Below, in pieces: positions 49,741-61,700 of a stretch of DNA of 64,000 nucleotides. The number at the start of each line of letters is the position of its first letter. Position 1 is the first letter of the stretch. Below the pieces are notes generated by a model. That model was given only the letters and a program-made list of their open reading frames with translations. It made no database searches and was not told where the DNA came from. The DNA comes from Abelmoschus esculentus (lineage: Eukaryota; Streptophyta; Magnoliopsida; Malvales; Malvaceae). A program made the translations under genes and the position numbers. The stretch is taken from the NCBI GenBank assembly GCA_035048815.1, contig JAUCBN010000005.1, forward strand, positions 12,240,517 through 12,304,516. The letters are read 5' to 3'.

Positions 49741-51020
49741 ACTTAAAACGTCGACTCAAAACTTACAAACTGATTTTCTACCTATTGTCCTACTTCCTGA
49801 TGTTTTCTTCTGTTAGCCGTTATTCGTGAAATTTGAACCTAACTCTTAAGTTCACAATTCTCTTTTCCTCTCTTTATCTATCAATAATAACCTTGGGATG
49901 CCCCTAATTTATCCATCAAATATCCACTTTCTGTCTATCTTTGCCTTTTAGCTACTGCGTCTCGCTTATGTTTACACTTGCCCCGGTACCCGACTTGAAG
50001 CTTGAATAATTGTTGAACCCAATATAAATTTAACTCTTTTCATCTACCGGAACGGTGTAGCAAAACCTCTTATTTTCCTGTTGTTGGTGTTGTAACCATC
50101 CTCCTTACGGTAACTGAAATACCTTATCGAATGACTCTTCATGTCAGCATTCCAAAAATTCCTAACTTACCCTTGATTTTAACAGACATGCCCCATGCTT
50201 GAAGTCTTCTGAAACAATCTTGTATGACTTGGTGTCCTCGAACGTTAACTCTAATCTTATACTGAGTCTTCTTGAATATGGTCCACCTCAGTAAATTGTC
50301 TTTCACTTGTCTATCAAACCCTTTAGTTTATGACTATTGTCTATACAACTAGCTCATGAATCGATATCTCTAATGCATGCTATATGAACTCACTCACACA
50401 CCACCAAAAACGTGTTAGTATGGTGAATTAATAATCTAAGTGAAAATAAATTAAATCGCGAAAAATAACCAGAGAACAATTTATGTTGCATAAAAATTAA
50501 CTAGAGAGCATATTATCTTACGTAAAAATAACCATAGAGCAGTTTAACACAAAAATCCTAATTTGGCGGCATTTCGGCAGCATACCGCCTTATCTTAAGG
50601 TCCCTGTCTGGCTCTAATAGGGGTAGGTTTCTACTCTACACATGGGAGTTTAGATCTAGAATCGGGGTTCCCGAACTATCGTTATCGCCTACTGCGACGA
50701 TAAGACATCGATTAGGTATTATAGGTCCCTTACAACGGTGGTGAAAACCTCACGACGCGTAAGGTTAGTATATCGGAAGTAGATAAAAATCCGAAACTCG
50801 GAGTTGGATAGCATCACGTCGGATAATATCTAACTCCCACTCAAGGGTAAAAGCTCGGGTCGAGAGCTGATGCATGGATGACAGATATATCACACAAAAT
50901 GAAAATACTATCCTTATCCGAATGATATTTATCTGACAATAATGAATTAAATTAATATCTATATTCAAAATACCGAAATGCCACATGTAATTAATAATTA
51001 GGCCTGACTCACAAAACGAT
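49741..51020 (-). other. 5' leader of Ogre/Tat element
   Basis: About 1.3 kb between the PBS and the gag-like remnants. No domain is recognised. The 91-residue open frame at 50765-51040 overlaps the PBS and is treated as chance. The stretch 50911-50992 is an inverted copy of LTR sequence at 51309-51394. The GC-richer stretch 50570-50765 contains several CG dinucleotides and no repeats that I can see. Confidence 0.65.
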
Positions 51021-51394
51021 TTCCCCAACGGAGTCGCCAACCAGTCGCGACCATTTTAAAACCGAAACGTGTGAAAAAATAGCCTGGCGAATTAATTTGG
51101 AAAAAATTGAATTTAATTGCTTTTAATTGTGAAAAAACAAATTTTATTGAAAACATTTGAATTTTAAAATTAATTTGGAGTCGCCACCGGCCACTTTGGT
51201 AGGCTAGACACCATAAAACAAACCCGAGATTTATTTTTAAAACATTGGGTTCGGGAGTCGGTTACGCGTAAGGACGACCCTTACGAGCGTCCGAAAATCG
51301 GTACCTTTTAATTACACGTGGCATTTCGGTATTTTGAATAATAATATTAATTTAATCCGTTATTGGAAAATAAATATTGTTCGAATAAGAATAT
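50911..51394. repeat. Inverted repeat between leader and U5, enclosing the PBS
   Basis: The reverse complement of 50911-50992 matches 51309-51394 with about 13 mismatches over 83 positions. The best-conserved part is GTGGCATTTCGGTATTTTGA. In element RNA these arms would pair as a long stem, with about 316 bases in the loop, including the LTR end and the PBS. The corresponding segment of the left LTR is at about 41459-41542. Confidence 0.85.
51021..51040 (-). other. Primer binding site of Ogre/Tat element
   Basis: The minus strand reads TTGGCGACTCCGTTGGGGAA starting two bases after the 5' LTR. The form TGGCGACTC...GGGGA is the type of primer site I associate with Ogre/Tat elements (reported as tRNA-Arg primed). 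I have not matched it to a tRNA. Its position fixes the element on the minus strand. Confidence 0.78.
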
Positions 51395-52713
51395 CCTTTT
51401 GGATAAAAAAATATATTTCTTTTAAATACGAGCTTAATAAGACGTCCTCTAGATAGAAAACCTTAATTCGTATTTAAAGAAATATAAGTTCTGCCCCAAA
51501 AGGTTTTAAAATACATGATCAATTATTATCTTGTTGATTTTAAGTTCTAACCTAAAAAGGCTCCATCAATTTAAATATTTAAATCCTATTAAATTATTAA
51601 TTTCACCGGGTGTATTATGATAACATTTGAATGCACAAACACTACCATTTCGACACCAAACAAAATTAATAATTCTATTGGTGCTACTAATCTTTACCTA
51701 ATTAATTTTATTAAATTCTAACCTTAAATTATTTATCATTTTCTACTTTTCGATGACGCGCCGAATACGATACCGAAGTATGCTTTTGGCCAACATAATG
51801 TCATTTCATAATACTGACCACTTAGTGTATCCAAGGTATAAGATTAGAACGTCATCGCTACTAAATTATCTTCCTATTTAATTAATTATTTAATTAAAGT
51901 GACTAACCTTAAAAAGGATCTAATTTAATTAACTACGTGTAAATTATGTGTCATCCTAAACAAGTATTCTATATGATTTTAAAACATACAGGCAAACATA
52001 TAAATTAAATAAATGAATAAAAGCATTAATTCATAATAAAGAGATTAAACTGAATTTTATTTAAGAACATAACGATTCGAATACGGAAATCATGTTAAAG
52101 AGATAACCAAGCAAGCAACGCAAACAAATAATCTAATTAACAATGATTCGAATAAATGCTGCATTGAGTAAACCAATACCAACCATGGAAATGGAATTGA
52201 ATGGAATTCATGTTCGTTTCATATCAAATTTTAAACTAATAGAAAGCAATATGGAGTAAGAAAATATATCGATGTCATGAGAATGGTTCCAGTGAAAGCC
52301 TCCAAAAAGTGATCTTTTACTCCTTGATTTAACAATTTTTCCAATCGTAATTCTGGTGCTTCAATCCAGCAAAACCCATGAGCCTTTGGTTTCCTTCATC
52401 CTTTGATTTCAAATTCGAGAGAAAACTAAAATCCAAAATGCCCTCTCCCCCCAGTTGCCGCATGACATGGAAAATGGAAACTAATAACTTATGAAAAACC
52501 CCTGTAACCGCATGTATATTTTTTTATTAATTAAATTTTATTATTTATTTTTTTGTTTTTTTAGTCATAGTTTATTCTTATCTATTATTATTATATTTAT
52601 CATTTTTTAATTTTATTTATTTATAATTTACATCATATAATTATTTATTTACATATAATATTTATTTGTGACCTTATTTTATATTCGAACCCAGACGAAA
52701 TTCGGGTATGACA
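51043..52713 (-). repeat. Ogre/Tat element LTR (right, 5' LTR)
   Basis: 1671 bp, matching the left LTR along its length. The inner terminal base is A (plus strand) where the left LTR has T, so the expected terminal ...ACA reads ...ACT. By eye the two LTRs differ at about 33 sites in the first 630 bp (U5 side) but only about 15 in the next 850 bp. Further small indels lie in the T-rich end. Many differences are C/T or G/A transitions, as expected from decay of methylated cytosines. Confidence 0.95.
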
Positions 52714-55700
52714 GCTAACTATTTGAACTCATAAAATTTTATTTAATAACATCTGGTTTTCGTTTTTTTAGGATTAAAACGTGCATGTCTAAAAAGGCTT
52801 TATAGAGAATCCGTTCGAATTTTAATCGTGTACAAAGCTTTAAATTTAAGATTAATCTGTATAATTTTATTCAAAACCCATAGTAACTATTTGAACTCAT
52901 AAAATTTGATTTAATAAAATCTTGTTTTTGTTTTGTTGGGATTAGAACGTGCATGTCTAAAAAGGCTTTATTGAGAATCTGTTCGAATTTTAATCGTGTA
53001 AAAGGCTGAAAATTTTAGATTAATCTATATAATTTTGTGCAAAAGCCCATATTTAACTAATAGAACTCATAAAATTTGATTTAATAACATCTTGTTTTCG
53101 TTTTGTTGGGATTAGAATGTGCATGCCTAAAAAGACTTTATAGAGAATCCATTCAAATTTTAACCGAGTAAAAAGCTGAAAATTTTAGATTAATCTGAAT
53201 AATTTTGTTCAAAAGCCCATATTTAACTATTTGAACTCATAAAATTTGATTTAATAACATCTTATTTTCGTTTTGTTGGGATTAGAACGCGCATGCCTAA
53301 AAAGACTTTATTGAGAATCCGTTCAAATTTTAAACGAGTAAAAAGCTTAAAATTTTAGATTAATTTGTATACTTTTGTTTAAAACCCCATCTTTAACTAT
53401 TTGAACTCATAAAATTTGATTTAATAACATCTGGTTTTCGTTTTGTTGGGATTAAAACGTGCTTGTCTAAAAAGGCTTTATTGAGAATCCGTTCGAATTT
53501 TAACCTAGTAAAAAGCTGAAAATTTTAGATTAATCTGAATAAATTTGTTCAAAAGCCCATAATTAACTTTTTGAACTTATAAAACTTGATTTAATAACAT
53601 CTTGTTTTCGTTTTGTTGGGATTAGAACCAGCATGTCTAAAAATTTGATTAAGATGTATAATTTTGTTCAAAAGTCCATATTTAACTATTTGAACTCATA
53701 AAATTTGATTAAATAACATCTTGTTTTGTTGGGATTAGGACGAGGATGTCTAAAATGGCTTTATAAAGAATCCGTTCAAATTTTAACCGAGTATAAAGCT
53801 GAAAATTTTATATTAATTTTTATAATTTTATTCAAAAGCCCATATTTAACAATTTGAACACATAAATTTTGATTTAACAACATCTGGTTTTCGTTTTGTT
53901 GGGATTAAAACGTGCTTGTCTAAAAAGGCTTTATTGAAAAACCATTCGAATTTTAACCGAGCAAAAAGCTAAAAATTTTAAATTAATCTGTATAATTTTG
54001 TTTTCGTTTTATTGAGATTAGAATGTGGATTTCTAAAAAGGATTTATAGAGAATCCGTTCGAATTTTAAACGATTAAAAATCTAAAAATGTTAGATTAAT
54101 TTGTACAATTTTTATCAAAAGCCCATTGTTAACTCTTTGAACTCATAAAATTTGATTTAGTAACATCTAGTTTTCGTTTTGCTAGAATTAGAACGTGCAT
54201 GTCTAAAAAGGTTTTATAGAGAATTCGTTCGAATTTTAACCGAGTAAAATGCTAAAAATTTTAGATTAATCTGTATAATTTTGTTCAAAAGCCCATATTT
54301 AACTATTTGAACTCATAAAATATGATTTAAGAACATCTTGTTATCGTTTTTTTGGATTAGAACGTGGATGTCTAAAAAGGCTTTATAGAGAATCCGTTCA
54401 AATTTTAACCGAGTAAAAAGCTGAAAATTTTAAATAAACTTGTATACTTTTGTTCAAAAGGCCATAGTTAACTATTTGATCTCATAAAATTTTATTTTAT
54501 AACATCTTGTTTTCGTTTTGTTGAGATTAGAACGTGGATTTCTAAAATGGCTTTATAGAGAATCCGTTCGAATTTTAACCGATTAAAAAGCTGAAAATTT
54601 TAGATTAATCTATAAAATTTTGTTCAAAAGCCCATATTTAACTATTTGAACTCATAAAATTCGATTTAATAACATCTTGTTATCGTTTTGTTGGGATTAG
54701 AACGTGGATGTCTATAAAAAGTCGTTATTGAGAATCCGTTCGAATTTTAACCGAGTAAAAAGTTGAAAATTTTACGTTAATCTGTATAATTTTGTTCAAA
54801 AGCCCATATTTAACTATTTGAACTCATAAATTTTAATTTAACAACATCTGATTTTTGTTTTGTTGGGATTAAAACGTGCTTGTCTAAAAAGTCTTTATAG
54901 AGAATCCGTTCAAATTTTAACTGATTAAAAAGCTGAAAATTTTATATTAATCTGTATAATTTTGTTCAAAATCCCCTAATTAACTATTTGAAATCATAAA
55001 ATTTGATTTAATAACATTTTGTTTTCGTTTTGTTGAGATTAGAATGTGGATTTCTAAAAAAGCTTTATAGAGAATCCGTTCGAATTTTAACCGATTAAAA
55101 ATCTGAAAATTTTAGATTAATCTGTACAATTTTATTCAAAATCCCATATTTAACTATTTGAACTCATAAATTTTGATTTAACAACATCTGGTTTTCGTTT
55201 TGCTGGGATATGAACGTGCATGTCTAAAAAGATTTTATAGAGAATTCGTTCGAATTTTAACCGAGTAAAATGCTAAAAATTTTATATTAATCCTTATAAT
55301 CTTGTTCAAAAGCCCATATTTAACTATTTGAACTCATAAAATTTGTTTTAATAATATCTTGTTTTCGTTTTTTTTGGGATTAGAACATGGATGTCTAAAA
55401 AGGCTTTATGGAGAATCCGTTCGAATTTTAACCGAGTAAAATGCTTAAAATTTTAGATTAATCAGTATAATTTTGTTCAAAAGCCCATATTTAACTATTT
55501 GAACTCATAAAATTTGATTTAATAACATCTTGTTTTCGTTTTGTTGAGATTAGTACGTTTATGTCTAAAAGGGCTTTATAGAGAATTCGTTCGAATTTTA
55601 ACCGTGTAAAAAGCTGAAAATTTTAGATTAATCTGTAAAATTTTGTTCAAAAGCCCATATTTAAGTTTTTGAACTCATAAAATTTGATTTAATAACATCT

Positions 55701-58700
55701 TGTTATTGTTTTGTTGGGATTAGAACGTGGATGTCTATAAAAAGCCTTTATAGAGAATCCGTTCGAATTTTAACCTAGTAAAAAGCTGAAAATTTTAGAT
55801 TAATCTGTATAATTTTATTCAAAATCCTATATTTAACTATTTGAACTAATAAAATGTGATTTAATAATATCTTGTTATCGTTTTACTGGGATTAGAACGT
55901 GCACATCTAAAAAGGCTTTATTGAGAATCCGTTCGAATTGTAACCTAATAAAAAGCTGAAAATTTTATGTTAATCTGTATAATTTTGTTCAAAAGCTCAT
56001 ATTTAACTATTTGAACTCATAAATTTTGATTTAACAACATTTGGTTTTTGTTTTGCTGGGATTAAAACATGCTTGTCTAAAAAGGCTTTATAGAGAATCC
56101 GTTCAAATTTTAACTGAGTAAAAAGCTAAAAATTTTAGAATAATCTGCATAATTTTGTTCAAAAGCCCATAATTAACTATTTGAACTCACTAAAATTTGA
56201 TTTAATAACATCTTGTTTTCGTTTTGTTGAGATTAGAACATGGATTTCTAAAAAGGTTTTATAGAAAATCCGTTCGAATTTTAACGGATTAAAAAGCTGA
56301 AAATTTAAGATTAATTTGTACAATTTTGATCAAAAGCCCATATTTTAACTATTTAAACACATAAAATTTGATTTAATAATATCTTGTTTTCGTTTTTTTT
56401 GGCATTAGAACGTGGATGTCTAAAAAGGCTTTATGGAGAATCCGTTCGAATTTTAACCTAGAAAAAAGCTGAAAATTTTCGATTAATCTGTATAATTTTG
56501 TTCAAAGGCCCATTGTTAACTATTTGAACTCATAAAATTTGATTTAATAACATCTGGTTTTCGTTTTGCTTGGATTAGAACGTGCATTTCTAAAAAGGCT
56601 TTATTGAGAATCCGTTCGAATTTGAACCGAGTAAAAAGCTGAAAATTTTAGATTAATCTGTATAATTTTGTTCAAAATATCATAGTTAACTATTTGAACT
56701 CATAAAATTTGATTTAATAAAATCTTGTTTTCGTTTTGTTGAGATTAGAACGTGCATGCCTAAAAAGGCTTTATATAGAATCCGTTCGAATTTTAATTGA
56801 GTAAAAAGCTGAAAATTTTAGATTAATCTGTATAATTTTGTTCAAAAGCCTATATTTAACTATTTGAACTCATAAAATTTGATTTAAAAACATCTTGTTA
56901 TCGTTTTGCTGGGATTAGAACGTGCATGTCTAAAAAGGCTTTATTGAGAATCCGTTCGGATTTTAACCTAGTAAAAAGCTGAAAATTTTTAGTTAATTTG
57001 TATAATTTTGTTCAAAAGCCCATATTTAACTATTTGAACTCATAAATTTTGATCTAACAACATCTGGTTTTCGTTTTGTTGGGATTAAAATGTGCTTGTT
57101 TAAAAAGGCTTTATAGAGAATCCGTTCAAATTTTAACTGAGTAAAAAGCTGAAAATTTTAGATTAATCTGTATAATTTTGTTCAAAAGCCCATAATTCAC
57201 TATTTGAACTAATAAAATTTCATTTAATAACATCTTGTTTTCGTTTTGTTGAGATTAGAATGTGGATTTCTAAAAAGGTAGAGAATTCATTCAAATTTTA
57301 ACCGATTAAAAAGCTGAAAATTTTAGATTAATTTGTACAATTTTGATCAAAAGCCCATATTTTGTTTTCGTTTTGTGACGTGCATGTCTCAAAAGGCTTT
57401 ATTGAGAATCCGTTCGAATTTTAATCGAGTAAAATGCTAAAAATTTTAGATTAATCTGTATAATTTTGTTCAAAAGCCCATATTTAACTATTTGAACTCA
57501 TAAATTGTGATTTAATAACATCCTGTTATCGTTTTGTTGGTATTAGAACATGGATGTCTAAAAAGGCTTTATAGAGAATCCGTTTGAATTTTAACCGAGT
57601 AAAAAGCTGAAAATTTTCGATTAATCTGTATAATTTTGTTCAAAAGCCCATATTTAACTATTTGAACTCATAAAATTTGATTTAATAACATCTTGTTTTC
57701 GTTTTTTTTGGGATTAGAACGTGGATGTCTGAAAAGGTTTATGGAGAATCCGTTCGAATTTTAACCTAGTAAAAAGCTAAAAATTTTAGATTAATCTATA
57801 TAATTTTGTTCAAAAGCCCATATTTAACTATTTGAACTCATAAAATTAGATTTAATAACATCTTGTTTTCGTTTTGTTGGGATTAGAACGTGGAGGTCTA
57901 AAAGGGCTTTGGAGAGCATCAGTTCAAATTTTAACCGAGTAAAAAGCTAAAAATTTTAGATTAATCTGTATTATTTTGTTCAAAAGCCCATATTTAACTA
58001 TTTGAACTCATTAAATTTGATTTAATAACATCTTGTTTTCAATTTGTTGGGATTATAACGTGCATGCCTAAAAAGGCTTTATATAGAATCCGTTCGAATT
58101 TTAACCGAGTAAAAAACTGAAAATTTTAGATTAATCTATATAATTTAGTTCAAAACCCTATATTTAACTATTTGAACTCATAAAATTTGATTTGATAACG
58201 TCTTGTTTTTGATTTGTTGGATTAGAACGTGGATGTCTAAAAGGGCGTTATAGAGAATCCGTTCGAATTTTAACCGAGTCAAAAGCTGAAAATTTTAGAT
58301 TATTCTGTATAATTTTGTTCAAAAGCCCATATTTAACAATTTGAACTCCTAAAATTTGATTTAATATCATCTTGTTTTCGTTTTGTTGAGATTAGAACGT
58401 GGATTTCTAAAAAAGCTTTATATAGAATCTGTTCGAATTTTAATTGAGTAAAAAGCTGAAAATTTTAGATTAATCTGTATAATTTTGTTCAAAAGCCTAT
58501 ATTTAACTATTTGAACTCAAAAAATTTGATTTAATAACATCTTGTTATCGTTTTGCTGGGATTAGAACGTGCATGTCTAAAAAGGCTTTATTGAGAATCT
58601 GTTCGGATTTTAACCTAGTAAAAAGCTGAAAATTTTTAGTTAATTTGTATAATTTTGTACAAAAGCCCATATTTAACTATTTGAACTCATAAATTTTGAT

Positions 58701-61700
58701 CTAACAACATCTGGTTTTCGTTTTGCTGGGATTAAAATGTGCTTGTCTAAAAAGGCTTTATAGAGAATCCGTTCAATTTTTAACTGAGTAAAAAGCTGAA
58801 AATTTTAGATTAATCTGTATAATTTTGTTCAAAAGCCCATAATTCACTATTTCAACTAATAAAATTTCAGTTAATAACATCTTGTTTTCGTTTTGTTGAG
58901 ATTAGAATGTGGATTTCTAAAAAGGTAGAGAATTCATTCAAATTTTAACCGATTAAAAAGCTGAAAATTTTAGATTAATTTGTACAATTTTGATCAAAAG
59001 CCCATATTTTGTTTTCGTTTTGTGACGTGCATGTCTCAAAAGGCTTTATTGAGAATCCGTTCGAATTTTTATCGAGTAAAATGCTAAAAATTTTAGATTA
59101 ATCTGTATAATTTTGTTCAAAAGCCCATATTTAACTATTTGAACTCATAAATTGTGATTTAATAACATCCTGTTATCGTTTTGCTGGTATTAGAACATGG
59201 ATGTCTAAAAAGGCTTTATAGAGAATCCGTTTGAATTTTAACCGAGTAAAAAGCTGAAAATTTTCGATTAATCTGTATAATTTTGTTCAAAAGCCCATAT
59301 TTAACTATTTGAACTCATAAAATTTGATTTAATAACATCTTGTTTTCGTTTTTTTGGGATTAGAACGTGGATGTCTGAAAAGGCTTAGGGAGAATCCGTT
59401 CGAATTTTAACCTAGTAAAAAGCTAAAAATTTTAGATTAATCTATATAATTTTGTTCAAAAGCCCATATTTAACTATTTGAACTCATAAAATTAGATTTA
59501 ATAACATCTTGTTTTCATTTTGTTGGGATTAGAACGTGAAGGTCTAAAAGGGCTTTGGAGAGCATCAGTTCAAATTTTAACCGACTAAAAAGCTAAAAAT
59601 TTTAGATTAATCTGTATTATTTTGTTCAAAAGCCCATATTTAACTATTTGAACTCATTATATTTGATTTAATAACATCTTGTTTTCAATTTGTTGGGATT
59701 AGAACGTGCATGCCTAAAAAGGCTTTATATAAAATCCGTTCGAATTTTAACCGAGTAAAAAGCTGAAAATTTTAGATTAATCTATATAATTTAGTTCAAA
59801 ACCCTATATTTAACTATTTGAACTCATAAAATTTGATTTGATAACGTCTTGTTTTTGTTTTGTTGGATTAGAACGTGGATGTCTAAAAGGGCGTTATAGA
59901 GAATCCGTTCGAATTTTAACCGAGTCAAAAGCTGAAAATTTTAGATTATTCTGTATAATTTTGTTCAAAAGCCCATATTTAACAATTTGAACTCCTAAAA
60001 TTTGATTTAATAACATCTTGTTATCGTTTTCTTGGGATTAGAACGTGGATTTCTAAAAAGGCTTTATATAGAATCCGTTCGAATGTTAATTGAGTAAAAA
60101 GTTGAAATTTTTAGATTAATCTATATAATATTGTTCAAAAGCCTATATTTAACTATTTGAACTCAAAAAATTTGATTTAATAACATCTTGTTATCGTTTT
60201 ACTGGGATTAGAACGTGCATGTCTAAAACGGCTTTATTGAGAATCCGTTCGGATTTTAACCTAGTAAAAAGCAGAAAATTTTTAGTTAATTTGCATAATT
60301 TTGTTCAAAAGCCCATATTTAACTATTTGAACTCATAAATTTTGATCTAACAACATCTGGTTTTCGTTTTGTTGGGATTAAAATGTGCTTGTCTAAAAAG
60401 GCTTTATAGTGAATCCGTTCAAATTTTAACTGAGTAAAAAGCTGAAAATTTTAGATTAATCTGTATAATTTTGTTCAAAAGCCCATAATTCACTATTTGA
60501 ACTAATAAAATTTCATCTAATAACATCTTGTTTTCGTTTTGTTGAGATTAGAATGTGGATTTCTAAAAAGGTAGAGAATTCATTCAAATTTTAACCGATT
60601 AAAAAGCTGAAAATTTTAGATTAATTTGTACAATTTTGATCAAAAGCCCATATTTTGTTTTCGTTTTGTGACGTGCTTGTCTAAAAAGGCTTTATTGAGA
60701 ATCCGTTCGAATTTTAATCGAGTAAAATACTAAAAATTTTAGATTAATCTGTATAATTTTGTTCAAAAGCCCATATTTAACTATTTGAACTCATAAATTG
60801 TGATTTAAACATCCTGTTATCGTTTTGTTGGTACTAGAACATGGATGTCTAAAAAGGCTTTATAGAGAATCCGTTCGAATTTTAACCGAGTAAAAAGCTG
60901 AAAATTTTAGATTAATCTGTATAATTTTTTCAAAAGCCCATATTTAACTATTTGAACTCATAAAATTTGATTTAATAACATCTTGTTTTCGTTTTTTTTG
61001 GGATTAGAACGTGGATGTCTGAAAAGGCTTACGGAGAATCCGTTCGAATTTTAACCTAGTAAAAAGCTAAAAATTTTAGATTAATCTATATAATTTTGGT
61101 CAAAAGCCCATATTTAACTATTTGAACTCATAAAATTAGATTTAATAACATCTTGTTTTCGTTTTGTTGGGATTAGAACGTGGAGGTCTAAAAGGGCTTT
61201 ATAGAGAATCAGTTCAAATTTTAACCGAGTAAAAAGCTAAAAATTTTAGATTAATCTGTATTATTTTGTTCAAAAGCCCATATTTAACTATTTGAACTCA
61301 TTAAATTTGATTTAATAACATCTTGTTTTCGATTTTTTGGGATTAGAACGTGCATGCCTAAAAAGGCTTTATATAGAATCCGTTCGAATTTTAACCGAGT
61401 AAAAAGCTGAAAATTTTAGATTAATCTATATAATTTAGTTCAAAACCCTATATTTAACTATTTGAACTCATAAAATTTGATTTGATAACGTCTTGTTTTT
61501 GTTTTGTTGGGATTAGAACGTGGATGTCTAAAAGGGCGTTATAGAGAATCCGTTCGAATTTTAACCGAGTCAAAAGCTGAAAATTTTAGATTATTTTGTA
61601 TAATTTTGTTCAAAAGCCCATATTTAACTATTTGAACTCCTAAAATTTGATTTAATAACATCTTGTTATCGTTTTCTTGGGATTAGAACGTGGATTTCTA

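Larger units (their letters stand above)
41186..52718 (-). mobile_element. Ogre/Tat-type LTR retrotransposon, gag-only
   Basis: A full-length minus-strand element (41191-52713, about 11.5 kb) inserted into a satellite monomer. LTRs of 1672 and 1671 bp are flanked by a 5-bp target-site duplication, GTTAA (41186-41190) and GCTAA (52714-52718), one base apart. Removing the element and one TSD restores a continuous monomer. Inside, in minus sense, lie a PBS (51040-51021), a leader, gag-derived pseudogenes (49740 to 46681), a long non-coding 3' region with tandem repeats, and a PPT (42875-42863). The capsid domain resembles Tat/Ogre gag. The internal 8.2 kb shows no protease, reverse transcriptase, RNase H or integrase, so it is non-autonomous and comparable to the TR-GAG class. 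In-frame stops mean it no longer encodes its own gag. Confidence 0.9.

Noticed and set aside
50765..51040. 91-residue open frame at the 5' end of the element
   Set aside because: It runs through the PBS and the inverted-repeat arm, so it is leader sequence rather than coding.
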